A DNA stretch of 64,000 nt from Sphingobacterium hotanense (GTDB taxonomy: Bacteria > Bacteroidota > Bacteroidia > Sphingobacteriales > Sphingobacteriaceae). The stretch covers positions 2,046,001 to 2,110,000 of the forward strand of contig NZ_CP030848.1 in assembly GCF_008274825.1 (NCBI RefSeq), written 5' to 3'. Shown piece after piece: positions 8,532 through 18,700 of the stretch. Under the pieces are notes generated by a model. That model worked only from the letters and a program-made list of their open reading frames with translations, made no database searches and was not told the DNA's origin. The translations under genes and the position numbers were made by a program. Position 1 is the stretch's first letter. Every line of letters starts with the position of its first letter.

Positions 8532-9542
8532 TCAATCGATGCGCAGTTGCTCGATGTTTCCATTGCTCCCTGCCAGATAAATATGTTTTCCTGATTTAGA
8601 CTTTGCAACTACATTGAAACTTGCTTCCGATATATTTCGCCAGCTTTGTCCGCAGTCGGTAGATAGATCTGTTCCGGATGTGCCGGTTGCTACTAGGACA
8701 TTTTCGTTTATATATTTTACACTAGAGCGATAACCAGCAACTGGACTGGAAGGCTTCGTCCATGAGCGTCCAGCATTCGTAGTCAACAAGATATTGTTTC
8801 TATTGTCCTTATCCATACTGTAGTTGCCACCTACCAGCACTCCTGTATTCTGATCCCAGAAGTCTAGCGAGAAAACGCCGGTTGTCGCGTCGCCAGACCA
8901 TATCGGAACGTCGACCACATCCAGGCTGTTTTCTTTTTCATTGCGTTTGTAAAATGAACTGTATCTTCCGCCAGAGGCGAGATACACTAAGTTGGGAAAG
9001 ACTTGAATTCCTGAACCACTTGCGGCAAAGCCAGCTTCGCCTTCTTCCGCTAACAAAAAAATATGATTGCTAACGTCTTTCCATGTTTTCCCTTTGTTTG
9101 TGGACTTTAATAGCTGAAAAGATCCATCGATAGGGTCGCCATATATAAATCCGGTCTTGCCGTTAAAATCCATGCCATCTAAGAAAATCTCAGCGCGGTC
9201 GTCTCTATACACTTCTTTCCAAGTCTTTCCGCCATCCGTAGTTCGTAATACGACTGCCGGACTGCCTGCACTGACAATGATGGCTTCCTTAGCTGAAAAA
9301 ACTTCAATATCTCGAAAGTCCATATTTTCATAACCTTTCGGATTCAACCAAGACCATGTCTTACCGGCGTCGGTGGATTTGCCAACGGTGCCTTTGCTGC
9401 CACTTACCCATACTACATTTTCCTTATAGGTTTCCAGGCCTCTAAAACTCGAAGGAATGTCTTTGACGAGATTATGGAAATGTTGTGCCTGAGCGCTTAG
9501 GAGGCTAGTTGCAAAAAGTGCAGTAAAAAGAAGCTTTTTCAT
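8532..9542 (-). CDS. Secreted BNR/Asp-box beta-propeller protein (Ycf48-like)
   Basis: About 336 residues with signal peptide (MKKLLFTALFATSLLSAQAQ). Asp-box repeats recur along the chain: STDAGKTW, TTDGGKTW, STNKGKTW, TTNAGRSW and STDCGQSW, which indicates a beta-propeller of the photosystem-assembly (Ycf48)/sialidase-like fold. No sialidase catalytic set is evident, so enzyme activity should not be assumed. It lies 7 bases after the YceH-family gene and is probably cotranscribed; the partnership has no obvious functional logic. Confidence 0.85.
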   Translation of the reverse strand: MKKLLFTALFATSLLSAQAQHFHNLVKDIPSSFRGLETYKENVVWVSGSKGTVGKSTDAGKTWSWLNPKGYENMDFRDIEVFSAKEAIIVSAGSPAVVLRTTDGGKTWKEVYRDDRAEIFLDGMDFNGKTGFIYGDPIDGSFQLLKSTNKGKTWKDVSNHIFLLAEEGEAGFAASGSGIQVFPNLVYLASGGRYSSFYKRNEKENSLDVVDVPIWSGDATTGVFSLDFWDQNTGVLVGGNYSMDKDNRNNILLTTNAGRSWTKPSSPVAGYRSSVKYINENVLVATGTSGTDLSTDCGQSWRNISEASFNVVAKSKSGKHIYLAGSNGNIEQLRID

Positions 9543-9549
9543 CATCAGC

Positions 9550-10212
9550 TTAAGTTAGTTCTTCCATTAATTTATCGAATGCTGCTTGCAATTTGCTGAG
9601 TTGGTCCTCTAAAGATTCAACGCGTTCTTCCAAGGCTGCAATCTTACTGGTCGTGGCGGGCGAGTCGCTTGTGCTGGATGTATCTTCAAAAGTTGCTTCG
9701 TCAAATGGACTGAATAAATGTACATAGCGTGCTTCCTTTTGTCCCGGACGTTTTGATAATTGCTGGATATATTTAGGCTCTTCTTCAGCAAGTTTATTCA
9801 ATAGCTCTTGAACATCTTCCAATGATTCAAAATCATAAAGCCTGCCTGAATTGCTGTTAATCTCTCCACCCGTCAATGGACCGCGTAAAAAGAGTAAACA
9901 TAAAACAGCAACTTCCTGTGGCAGTAATGGAAATTGAATGGCTAAGTTATGTTTGTATTTGGTAACACGGCTGCCACCACCAACGACGGTAGATATCAAG
10001 CCTTTTCTTTTCAAGCTATCAAGAGCTGAAATAACGGTGCTTTCATCGTATTGTACTACCGGCTTTCTAGATGTCTTTTGATTGCAGGCTGTCTGCAATG
10101 CATTAAGCGTCATCGGATAATATTCTGGAGTTGTCTTAGATTTTTCCATTAAAGAACCTAAAACTCTAATTTCTTCTGCTGTTAATTCTGGGATTTGTTT
10201 AATCTCTTCCAT
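9550..10212 (-). CDS. YceH/DUF480-family winged-helix protein
   Basis: 220 residues. It begins with the family-typical block LTAEEIRVLGSLMEKSKTTP..YYPMTLNAL, followed by NQKTSRKPVV and a second winged-helix module (LPQEVAVLCLLFLRGPLTGGE). The last 35 or so residues (ALEERVESLEDQLSKLQAAF) form a coiled coil. The family is a widespread duplicated winged-helix protein of unknown role. First gene of a two-gene minus-strand unit. Confidence 0.9.
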   Translation of the reverse strand: MEEIKQIPELTAEEIRVLGSLMEKSKTTPEYYPMTLNALQTACNQKTSRKPVVQYDESTVISALDSLKRKGLISTVVGGGSRVTKYKHNLAIQFPLLPQEVAVLCLLFLRGPLTGGEINSNSGRLYDFESLEDVQELLNKLAEEEPKYIQQLSKRPGQKEARYVHLFSPFDEATFEDTSSTSDSPATTSKIAALEERVESLEDQLSKLQAAFDKLMEELT

Positions 10213-10282
10213 TTTCGAAAATTTTCTTAGGATTCTAAATATACAGTTTTCTGCGAATTCACGAAATTTCGAGGGATATGGT

Positions 10283-10327
10283 TGTTAAAAAGGAAGATGC
10301 CCAGGCTTTGAGAACCTGGGCAATCTT
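10283..10327 (-). terminator. Terminator of the locus B operon
   Basis: AAGAT-GCCCAGG pairs with CCTGGGC-ATCTT (10294-10305 with 10315-10327) around a nine-base loop. On the minus strand it is followed by CCTTTTTAAC. It lies 35 bases after the last gene of locus B and upstream of the YceH-family gene. Confidence 0.75.
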
Positions 10328-10361
10328 AAGCGATTATTACATTATGAAGTCTATGAGCATT

Positions 10362-11918
10362 TTAGGGTTTTGGATAGCCAGATCCAATCAATATATCGCC
10401 AGTTTTTGCACTATGCATTTTTATACGTGGGTATTCCTCACCTGCCGCTGGAGGCAAGAAATTCATGTGGATAACGGCCTCGTCAAATGGTGCTAAGAAA
10501 TCCACAAAATCAGGCCAGATATTCTTAAGCCTAGGCGATAGTTTGTTTGCTGCAGGCATGGTAATTTTCTCAGACTTCGGATTGATAAATCCGATAACAT
10601 TCGTGCTGTTGAGGAAGTTGAGCGCCAGTAGGTTACTTGCATAGCTGATTGAGTCTACTTGCTCACCATTGCGCAACTCAAACTTGTATTGATTAGCAAT
10701 TCCAATATGCGTATCCAATACAAAACCACCCAAATCAGCAAAACTATGTATTGCTTTAATATCGAAGGAACTCACTTTCATTGGCGCATTTTGTTGATTG
10801 ATCTTGTCGACTAATGCCAGCAACTTAGTTTTCATCCTCGGCGTCCAATCTTTGCTGTATGATGGATCATTGGCCAATCGAGTAAGGTCTATCTTCATGT
10901 TTTGAGGGATCTTAAGCTTGGAAACAACCTCGTATATCAATTTCATTTTAGCATCTGCTTCTTCTAGGTAAAACTTGCGCGTCATGAACTCCGAGGTTAT
11001 AAATGCGCCAATTTCGGTATAACTATAGAATGGATATTTTGATAATTGCAGGTTTTCGTTTCTCGTCGCATTTCCTTCCGAAACCCATGCGGTGTATTGC
11101 GTTCTTTCTTTGTTCCAAATAAGTCCTTTAACTTTCAGTTTCTCGACTAAGGTGATTTCGCGATTGAAAATCAAGGTGTCGCCCAAGGCAGAGGTACTGT
11201 ATAGTACGCCTTCAGAACCCATAGGTTGATATATCGGTGAATTCGTTACGTAATCAAAGATGTCTCTGTATTGCGAATGAAATATCCATACCGATGAGTT
11301 AAATGGATCTACAACCATCTGCACCGGCGTCCCTGCATAGGTAAAAGCCATAAAAGGTTGCTTATAATAAAAGTTCTCTTGATCTTGATAATCTTTGAGG
11401 ATTCCATTGTTCAATATATGCTGTGCTTCAGCAGAGCCCATGTCAATAATCCGAGCTGTCAAGTGGTCGCCGTATTGAATGCCTTCCAACTGGAATTTTC
11501 CATTTTCAAAACCTACGAAAGCATAGGAGTGATCGGCGCCTCGTGTCAACTCTTCGCCCATGTCACTAATAAAGGCAGGAAATAGAGACGCCTCGGTAAA
11601 ATCGATCGTCGCTGAAACCTTATTGGTGCCAAACTTAATTTCTAATTCTGCGGGGTTGGCATATTGTCTCGACTTGCCTAGCATCGCATACTGCCCATCT
11701 TTGTACGTCAGATAGTAGGTCTGAAATGACTCGTGCTGTTTCGGCTTGACAATGAGTTCAATTACCTGACCTTTCTGAAATGGGTCCAGATATTTAGCCT
11801 TCAATGTACTGTCGGTAACCACATGACTCTTCTCGATTTCGTAATTCTCAAATTCATTCTTTTGGCAACCCGTAATCGCCAAGAAAACGAGTAGTGCTAT
11901 ATATGTAAGCTGTTTCAT
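10362..11918 (-). CDS. Lipoprotein of unknown function, last gene of locus B
   Basis: 518 residues with lipoprotein signal MKQLTYIALLVFLAITGCQ (lipid cysteine near residue 18). No catalytic motif or family was recognised. The chain looks like a mixed beta-rich extracellular protein (KYPFYSYTEIGAFITSEFMT, FADLGGFVLDTHIGIANQ). It follows the DUF4302-like gene by 18 bases and ends the operon before a terminator, so it should be expressed with the SusC/SusD pair and is probably a surface component of that uptake machine (inference). Confidence 0.8.
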   Translation of the reverse strand: MKQLTYIALLVFLAITGCQKNEFENYEIEKSHVVTDSTLKAKYLDPFQKGQVIELIVKPKQHESFQTYYLTYKDGQYAMLGKSRQYANPAELEIKFGTNKVSATIDFTEASLFPAFISDMGEELTRGADHSYAFVGFENGKFQLEGIQYGDHLTARIIDMGSAEAQHILNNGILKDYQDQENFYYKQPFMAFTYAGTPVQMVVDPFNSSVWIFHSQYRDIFDYVTNSPIYQPMGSEGVLYSTSALGDTLIFNREITLVEKLKVKGLIWNKERTQYTAWVSEGNATRNENLQLSKYPFYSYTEIGAFITSEFMTRKFYLEEADAKMKLIYEVVSKLKIPQNMKIDLTRLANDPSYSKDWTPRMKTKLLALVDKINQQNAPMKVSSFDIKAIHSFADLGGFVLDTHIGIANQYKFELRNGEQVDSISYASNLLALNFLNSTNVIGFINPKSEKITMPAANKLSPRLKNIWPDFVDFLAPFDEAVIHMNFLPPAAGEEYPRIKMHSAKTGDILIGSGYPKP

Positions 11919-11936
11919 TTTATATCTGTTGAATGG

Positions 11937-13394
11937 TTAATATGGAATGCCCTCAAAAAGCACCTTATCAGTTCGTTTGTCGTAAAAAGCGATAAGTAAT
12001 TGTTTGCTTGTTTTGGTGTATTTTAAAGAATAACGACCGTCGATCAGTGATTCCTTGAAAGCGTTCTTGAGATTCGGAAACTGCGCAGCATACACAAACT
12101 GAGGGCCCTCATAATACATCGTGAATACCTCATCCTCGTCGTAGGTATAGCGATATTGATAAGGAAATGTAAACTTATTATAGAATTCATCTGGCGTTGA
12201 TTTTCCGGCTCCTGGCGCGTTCGGACGGTCCTGATCGTAAAAGCCAAAATTAACGTTCAACAAGAATCTTTTTTGCGCTGGCTTAAACTGTACCGTTACA
12301 TCGTAGAATCGTACCGATGCCGTGATTACGCCTAAAGAGATTCCCAAATCCGCGCCCGCTGTATTGCCTAAGAATAATTGCACTTCTCGGCGATGCGGCC
12401 AATCCAGCGTTTCAGCCTGATAACCGGTGATCCAACGTGTATTGTCGTAAGGAATTCGGATAGTTGTATATGCGCCTGTTCGGAACATCTTGAATGCAGC
12501 GATCGATGGAAACTCTTGTTCGACTACTTCAACCGTTTTTCCCTGAATATCTTTTGCTTCCAGCTTCCCATTGTTTAAGATTAGTTCATTAACCTTAATT
12601 CCATCACTCTCAAATGGCTGATTCAAGCGGATGCTATTTACCCCGTTGTATGCGATTCCTGTACGATGGATGAAGACGGAGTCTGCCGATATATCCTTCG
12701 CGAATACTACTTGGCGTTGTTCCAAAGAAAGGGTCATGACGTTGAGGTTATTGCCAGTCTTTACGTGCAAGCCTACTTTTCCGGCAATTGCCTGTGCGAA
12801 GCGAGCTTTAGTATCCTCATATTTAAAATCGGTCATAAAAGCTTTACTTTCATCTGCCGTTGCGCGCACCATGATGGCGTCGGTTTTTTGCAGATTCCCT
12901 TTTAAATAGATGGTATCTTGATTAGGGCTTGATTTGAGGATGGAATACTCAAAGTCTAAGCGATGTCCCCAACCGATTTTTTCACCACCGTTCATCATCG
13001 TATTCGGGTCGGCAAGAAAGTGTATATAAGAATAGGTCGCGAACGAAAGTGTCGAAAGCGAAGTAAACTTGATACTATATTTGCTCTCGCTAGTTTTTGT
13101 TCCCATTTCTGAATTAAAGTCGCTGACCATCGTCACGCGCTGATCTTTTTCATTGAATTTCATGAAAAATGAAAATCCGCCTTTGTTGGATGGGTAATCC
13201 TTAATATTCGGATAAGCTAAGAATTTCCACCCGTTCGGGCTACTGGTCAGCAATGAGTCGTAATTAGAAAAATTAGCGTCGATCTTCTCCGTCGCGTAGT
13301 TTCTAAGGGTGCTTTCTTTTTCGCAGCCCCAGGTAAATAGCGCGGCGGAAAGCAATGCAATAATATATCTTGTAAATATTGGTTTCTTTTTCAT
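11937..13394 (-). CDS. DUF4302-like lipoprotein
   Basis: 485 residues with lipoprotein signal ending TWGCEKES (cysteine near 24). The mature start, NYATEKIDANFSNYDSLLTSSPNGWKF in part, and the aromatic beta-rich body (GGFSFFMKFN, YSYIHFLADPN) fit the DUF4302 family of Bacteroidota surface lipoproteins, which commonly sit beside SusC/SusD and a Peptidase_Mx1-type protein. Biochemical role unknown; ligand binding is an inference. Eleven bases after the metallopeptidase gene. Confidence 0.72.
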   Translation of the reverse strand: MKKKPIFTRYIIALLSAALFTWGCEKESTLRNYATEKIDANFSNYDSLLTSSPNGWKFLAYPNIKDYPSNKGGFSFFMKFNEKDQRVTMVSDFNSEMGTKTSESKYSIKFTSLSTLSFATYSYIHFLADPNTMMNGGEKIGWGHRLDFEYSILKSSPNQDTIYLKGNLQKTDAIMVRATADESKAFMTDFKYEDTKARFAQAIAGKVGLHVKTGNNLNVMTLSLEQRQVVFAKDISADSVFIHRTGIAYNGVNSIRLNQPFESDGIKVNELILNNGKLEAKDIQGKTVEVVEQEFPSIAAFKMFRTGAYTTIRIPYDNTRWITGYQAETLDWPHRREVQLFLGNTAGADLGISLGVITASVRFYDVTVQFKPAQKRFLLNVNFGFYDQDRPNAPGAGKSTPDEFYNKFTFPYQYRYTYDEDEVFTMYYEGPQFVYAAQFPNLKNAFKESLIDGRYSLKYTKTSKQLLIAFYDKRTDKVLFEGIPY

Positions 13395-13405
13395 AACTGT
13401 ATGGA

Positions 13406-14305
13406 TTAGCTTTGGTTACCTGCGATATAGCCGTTAATTCCTTGTTGAACATCGACTTGTAATTGGCGGAAATCCATATTCCATTTGTCTTTGAAATATT
13501 CCACGACAAGTTGTTCTTTGATCTTCAGTCTATTTTTACCGGCAGGGGTAGACTTGTTCGCGAGATCATCGTATGCTTTCTGACCAAAAACCAGCAAATA
13601 GGCAATAGTTTCTACAAAATCTTCTTCCGCCGATGCCATTGCATAGTTTCTTACAAATCCTAAGTCAAAGGCTTCTTTATCCGGATAGTTGTGCCAAGTG
13701 GTGGTGTAGTATTCAGGATTCACGTATTTAAACTGTGGTGAGAATATCCGGGTCTGATGAAGGATATGAGCGGTTTCGTGCTGAACGGTGTAGTTAGACG
13801 ACTGTACAAACTGTCTGGATTTATCGTATTTATTGACATCCATTAAGGTGATCTTGTTCGCGCCTTCAGCCTGCCCCAATACCACGGTTCCATTGTCATT
13901 ATATTGCCCGCTGCCGATCAACACCCAAAGCTTAGGGATGATTCTCTTCACAAATGCACTGTCGCTATTTTTTAAGTAGGGGTGAACCATACATTGCTTC
14001 ACTAATTCCATCGTAGGAATAACATATTCTTCTTTCGCGGGAGTCGTGTTTTTCATGAAGTCAACTTCTAATGGATCGTATTGATATTTGACAGCCACGT
14101 TAAATGGCTCGGTCAGATTCTTCTTGATCCAAGCGTCTATTGTTGGGTTTCCTGCGGGCTTGTAGCCTCCTAGGTTTGGTATGGAATCTGATGATACCGA
14201 ATCATTTTCCTTGCACGATTGTATTCCTACGAATAAGAGGCAAAGGATAAATAAACTCCAACCGGTTCTACGAATGTCTATCTTGTTTATCATAGTCTTT
14301 TTCAT
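13406..14305 (-). CDS. Putative zinc metallopeptidase lipoprotein (Peptidase_Mx1-like)
   Basis: 299 residues. Lipid cysteine near 31 (GIQSCKEN). A zinc-protease motif HETAH lies at residues 176-180 (NYTVQHETAHILHQ), with a candidate third ligand in EEDFVE at 227-232. Length and context match the putative zinc-binding metallopeptidases found in SusCD loci with DUF4302. Being lipid-anchored, it would act at the cell surface or periplasmic face and could trim peptides for the adjacent SusC/SusD. The substrate is not shown. Confidence 0.82.
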   Translation of the reverse strand: MKKTMINKIDIRRTGWSLFILCLLFVGIQSCKENDSVSSDSIPNLGGYKPAGNPTIDAWIKKNLTEPFNVAVKYQYDPLEVDFMKNTTPAKEEYVIPTMELVKQCMVHPYLKNSDSAFVKRIIPKLWVLIGSGQYNDNGTVVLGQAEGANKITLMDVNKYDKSRQFVQSSNYTVQHETAHILHQTRIFSPQFKYVNPEYYTTTWHNYPDKEAFDLGFVRNYAMASAEEDFVETIAYLLVFGQKAYDDLANKSTPAGKNRLKIKEQLVVEYFKDKWNMDFRQLQVDVQQGINGYIAGNQS

Positions 14306-14324
14306 AATGTCTTCACTTTTCTAT

Positions 14325-15770
14325 TTATCTCGGATTTCTTTCAATTCCACTCATCTGAACTTCTAAAGGAATCTGAAGAATCCTTCGTGGATCATTTGCT
14401 CCAACCGTAATTCCTTCAGGATTTTCCACTACATTGTGATGAACCGGAATGCGGTGTCGAATCATGTCTAGCCAGCGCATGCCTTCAAATGCAAACTCAC
14501 GGCGTTTGAAATCTAACAGTCCAGTGATATAATAATCCCGCTTGTTCGGGTTAGTAAGCGTAGAGAAATTACGCTGCATTAATAGATCCGATATCTTACC
14601 GCCGCCAATTACTTTTTTATCCAGGTAAATCTGAAAAAGTTGTAATGCGCGATCATAATCGCCTATTTCGATACTCGCTTCGGCCCAATTGAATAAAACC
14701 TCATCTGCTGTCAGTAATATCGCGATGTTATATGTTTGCAATTGGTAGTCGTAAGGTCGAAACTTAGGGATGTTATATACGTTCTCTTGACCGTATAAAT
14801 TCCATGCATAACTACCCGCGATAGGAGGGGTTTTCCACATGAAGGCCGTTGCGAACACGCCATTGGCACTGTAGCGCATCATAGCATAGTTATGTACCTG
14901 CGAAGGTGCTGTAGCCATTAGCAAGTTGGTAGGTTGTGTTCTTGAAGACCAGGTTTCGGCTAAGACAAAGTAAGGTAAAGGCTTGTAAGAGATCACGTCG
15001 CGGATACTTGAACTAATCAATACATCATTGGGAAAAGCAAGCTTTGCATATTTGATGACGCTTTCGAAATCTTTTTTGAATAAGTAAAAACGTGTCGCAA
15101 AAGCATAGGCCGAACGTTTATTGAAGTGATAAGCATTTGCTTCCGAATTCGCGCTGTTCTGATCGCCAATCAGTTTAATACCTTCTTCAATATCCGCCTG
15201 AATATTGTCGTACATTGATTTTACCGTACCACGACTATATTTCTTAACCACGACATCTTCCACTTCCTTAACATAAGGAATTCCAGGATTTGTTTCAGGA
15301 CTCGGATCTTGATAGGAGCGAGCAAAGAATACACTCAACATAAAGTGCGCATAGGCTCTACATAATAGTGCTTCGCCTTTGTAGGTAAGCAGTTGTGCTT
15401 TATTTCCTTCACTTTCGATATACGCCAAGGTCTGATTTGCGGCTGCAATTGCTTTGTAGCAGGCTGCCCAATAGAATTCCGGTGTATCGGGACCATTGCT
15501 CAAGACATTTTCGATAAATAAATATACATCGCGGTTAGCAGGTATGACTAAGGAGCCACCGAAAGGTCCCTTGTCTGAAAAGTTATCACTTAAGCTCTCC
15601 GACATGATAACATAGGAAGCTTGAGGATAGGCCGTCGCAAGCAATTCACGAGCGGCATTTGCCGAATTCAGTTGAGCGCGATTATCCGGATCTACCTCAA
15701 GATATTTATCACAGCTTGCCAGGAAGAATAGCGAAATAAAGCCAAGTTTATATATGTTCTTAAATTTCAT
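14325..15770 (-). CDS. SusD/RagB-family nutrient-binding lipoprotein
   Basis: 481 residues with lipobox FFLASC (cysteine near 20) followed by DKYLEVDPDNRA, a typical SusD start. TPR-like helices follow (ALLCRAYAHFMLSVFFARSY, YAFATRFYLFKKDFESVIKYA) and the C-terminal block RREFAFEGMRWLDMIRH is a family hallmark. It pairs with SusC, 14 bases upstream. In a locus with a protease and no glycosidase, the bound ligand may be a peptide or glycopeptide (inference). Confidence 0.92.
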   Translation of the reverse strand: MKFKNIYKLGFISLFFLASCDKYLEVDPDNRAQLNSANAARELLATAYPQASYVIMSESLSDNFSDKGPFGGSLVIPANRDVYLFIENVLSNGPDTPEFYWAACYKAIAAANQTLAYIESEGNKAQLLTYKGEALLCRAYAHFMLSVFFARSYQDPSPETNPGIPYVKEVEDVVVKKYSRGTVKSMYDNIQADIEEGIKLIGDQNSANSEANAYHFNKRSAYAFATRFYLFKKDFESVIKYAKLAFPNDVLISSSIRDVISYKPLPYFVLAETWSSRTQPTNLLMATAPSQVHNYAMMRYSANGVFATAFMWKTPPIAGSYAWNLYGQENVYNIPKFRPYDYQLQTYNIAILLTADEVLFNWAEASIEIGDYDRALQLFQIYLDKKVIGGGKISDLLMQRNFSTLTNPNKRDYYITGLLDFKRREFAFEGMRWLDMIRHRIPVHHNVVENPEGITVGANDPRRILQIPLEVQMSGIERNPR

Positions 15771-15784
15771 GTTGTCGATTGATT

Positions 15785-18700
15785 TTAGAATCCTAATTTT
15801 AATGAAAATGTATAATCTCTAGAGAGCGGAAGGGCAACACCACCCGACGCGAAAAACTCAGGGTCTTGTCCGTTCAAGCGATCATCCGCATAGATAAGCC
15901 AAATATTATTTCCCACTAAGCTCACCGACGCCGATTGGAACTTGATTCCACTGACCCATTTCTTCGGAAGATTATAGCTTAATCTAACTTGCTTCAAGCG
16001 AATAAAGCCACCATCTGCAACGCGAGGATCCGAGAAGTTATAGGCACTGTTTGGATATTGTCCTGACAATAATTGCGCTTCTCGCTTACCTAGAATAGAA
16101 GGAACTTCATTATCCGAATTGAGTACCCAACGGTTCACGAAATCCCAGGATAGTGCATTCAAATCTGTGTAAGTATCAAAGAATGCGGGGTTCATCCGTA
16201 TTTTGTTGCCCATAGATCCGGTAATCAACAGGTTAAGCTGTAGATTCTTATACGATAGGATATGGTTGAAACCACCTGAAAGAGTCGGGTCGATTGGGCC
16301 GTCATATATGAGATTGTTGACGAATGGCGAATTCATATATACATTGTTGCCCACAATACCGTCTTGGTTGACGAACAATGGTGCACCATTCACAGGGTTA
16401 AGACCAACGTATTTCACTGAGAATAATCCGCGCTGTGGGAAGCCTTGCAATGGCCCACCGTTCGGCGATGACAAGGTGTTGATCGTTGGATTACCACGTA
16501 GATCCTTGATATCCGATTGGTTATATCCAAAGTTTAAGGAAGTATGGTATCTCCAATCGTCATTTTTCACGATGGTTGCACCTACGGTTACTTCTAGGCC
16601 CTTTGCCGTTAAGTTAGCGTAGTTTGCTGTTTTAATGGTTTCTCCACCGATTGAAGAAGTGCGAAGGTCGCCAATAAGGTCAAAACTCTTGTGGTCGTAA
16701 TAATCCACCGTCAAGGTGTAGCGACCATTAAGGAATGCCATATCAGTTCCCAGGTTCCACTTATACATTTTCTCCCAGGTCAGCTCAGTATTTGCTAGGC
16801 GCTCGATATTCATGATAGGTTCGTTCTCAACAATATCCGGACGAGGGGATAGGGAGTTGCGAAGTACCAATCCTGAGTTCTTTGCAATACCTATACTCGC
16901 TACTAGACCATAACTTGAGCGCAGTTTCATGCTGGAAAGTACTTCTTGGTTATCAAACCAAGGCTCACCATCGACGTTCCAAGATGCAGAGACGTTCCAA
17001 GTCGGTAACCAACGGCCAATCTTACTTTTACCCATTGCGTTCGTACCATCGTAGCGAATTGTTCCACCGATGTTGATTTTATCTCTGAAAGAGTATGTTC
17101 CGGTTCCGGCAAAGGCTAAATAGCGCTCGCGCGTAGGTTGAACGTCATAATACGCCTCACCACGCATGGCATAGTACAAGAATATATTTGGATCGATGTT
17201 AGGCACACCTCCGCGATCATATTGATAGCCGACGCCCTTGTACTCCGTGTTATTCCGTTCGATATAACGTAGTTCTTGGAAGGTGAATAAGTCGAGGCGA
17301 TGGTCTTCACCAAATTTCTTGTTGTAGTTTAGGGAATTACGGAACGTGTAATTATCCATATCTACTGTGCCTCGATTTCTGAAACCGCCATAAGGTAAGA
17401 CAGAGACTGGCTGCGCCTCGGCATTGTTATAGATTCTAAGCAAATAAGGGTTGATGGCAGCAATAGTAGAGTTTTCGCCGTCTACATCGTAGATAGTTCC
17501 CGCGCGAAATGCTTTCGGCATATTCGAATTCTCCTGGATCATATGATCCTGTGATGTTTTTACATAGCGATAAGCGGCATCTAAGGAATAAGTCAGTTCT
17601 GGAAGAATTTTATATTTCAGTTCTCCCTGCAACTTAAAATCTGTAGACTTGATATCGAGATAGTTGTTATCGAGCTCTTCTAAAATATTGAAAGGAGCAA
17701 AGTTATTTCTTACATAGAAGTAACTGCCATCCTCGTTGTAGATAGGCGTAGAACGGCTGGTATTCAACGCGTAGTTGAATGGGTTGATATCGAATTCTCT
17801 GTTGAAACCACCTTGGTTGCTTGTGGATCTCTGCAGGGTGCCCGGGGCATTCTGATCGCGGATATAGGCGTTTGCCAAAAAGCCGTAACTTAATTTATCA
17901 TTGGGAGTAAAAGTGGTGCGAAGATTTGCCGTTAATCGACGTGCTTCATTTCCTTTTGCCCATCCCTGATCCTGCAACATACTTGCCGAAGCGTAGGTCT
18001 GTATCTTTTCACTACCACCACTTAGCGACAGCGCATGCTCCTGACGTAAGGAGTTGTTGAATAAGGCATCAAACCAGTTGGTGTTGATTCGAGCAAAACG
18101 ATCTAGGTATTGGGCTTTTGCTTCAGGATCATTGACTACGTTGAAGCCGCCTGTAGCAGGATTATAACCAAGCTCTTTAGCCATCGTACCATATACGCCA
18201 TATCTTGATTGCTGTAGAACATTCGTATAAGTCAACCATCCCTTCATTTCCATCTCGTTAAAGATTTTCATCTGGTTGTATGAGTCCAAAATATCAAAGG
18301 AAGAGTAGCTAGGTTTTAACGATGTCGTAAAATTACCCGTGTAGGAGGTGATTAATTTTCCAGCTTTACCTTTTTTAGTTGTAATCACGACTACACCGTT
18401 CATTGCGCGCGCACCGTATAAGGACGTTGCGGCAGCATCTTTCAAAATTTCGAAGGTTTCTATATCGTCAGGATTGATACCAGCAACGGCAGAGCCTAAT
18501 AGTGTACTAGGGTCGCCCGTAGATAACTGTTCGTTCGATACATTGACAACATCTTCTAAAACAATTCCATCAACAACCCATAATGGTTTATTCTCGCCGG
18601 TAATAGAAGTCGCTCCGCGAACGCGAATCTTTGGCGCCGCGCCGAATGTGCCCGACACGTTTTGAACAGTAACCCCCGCTACTTGTCCTTCCAACATTCT

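Noticed and set aside
8882..9073. Plus-strand ORF inside the BNR-repeat gene
   Set aside because: It is antisense to a gene with clear signal peptide and repeats; its product has no recognisable features.
8532..9542. Sialidase for the BNR-repeat protein
   Set aside because: Asp boxes alone do not make a sialidase; the arginine triad and nucleophile region were not found.
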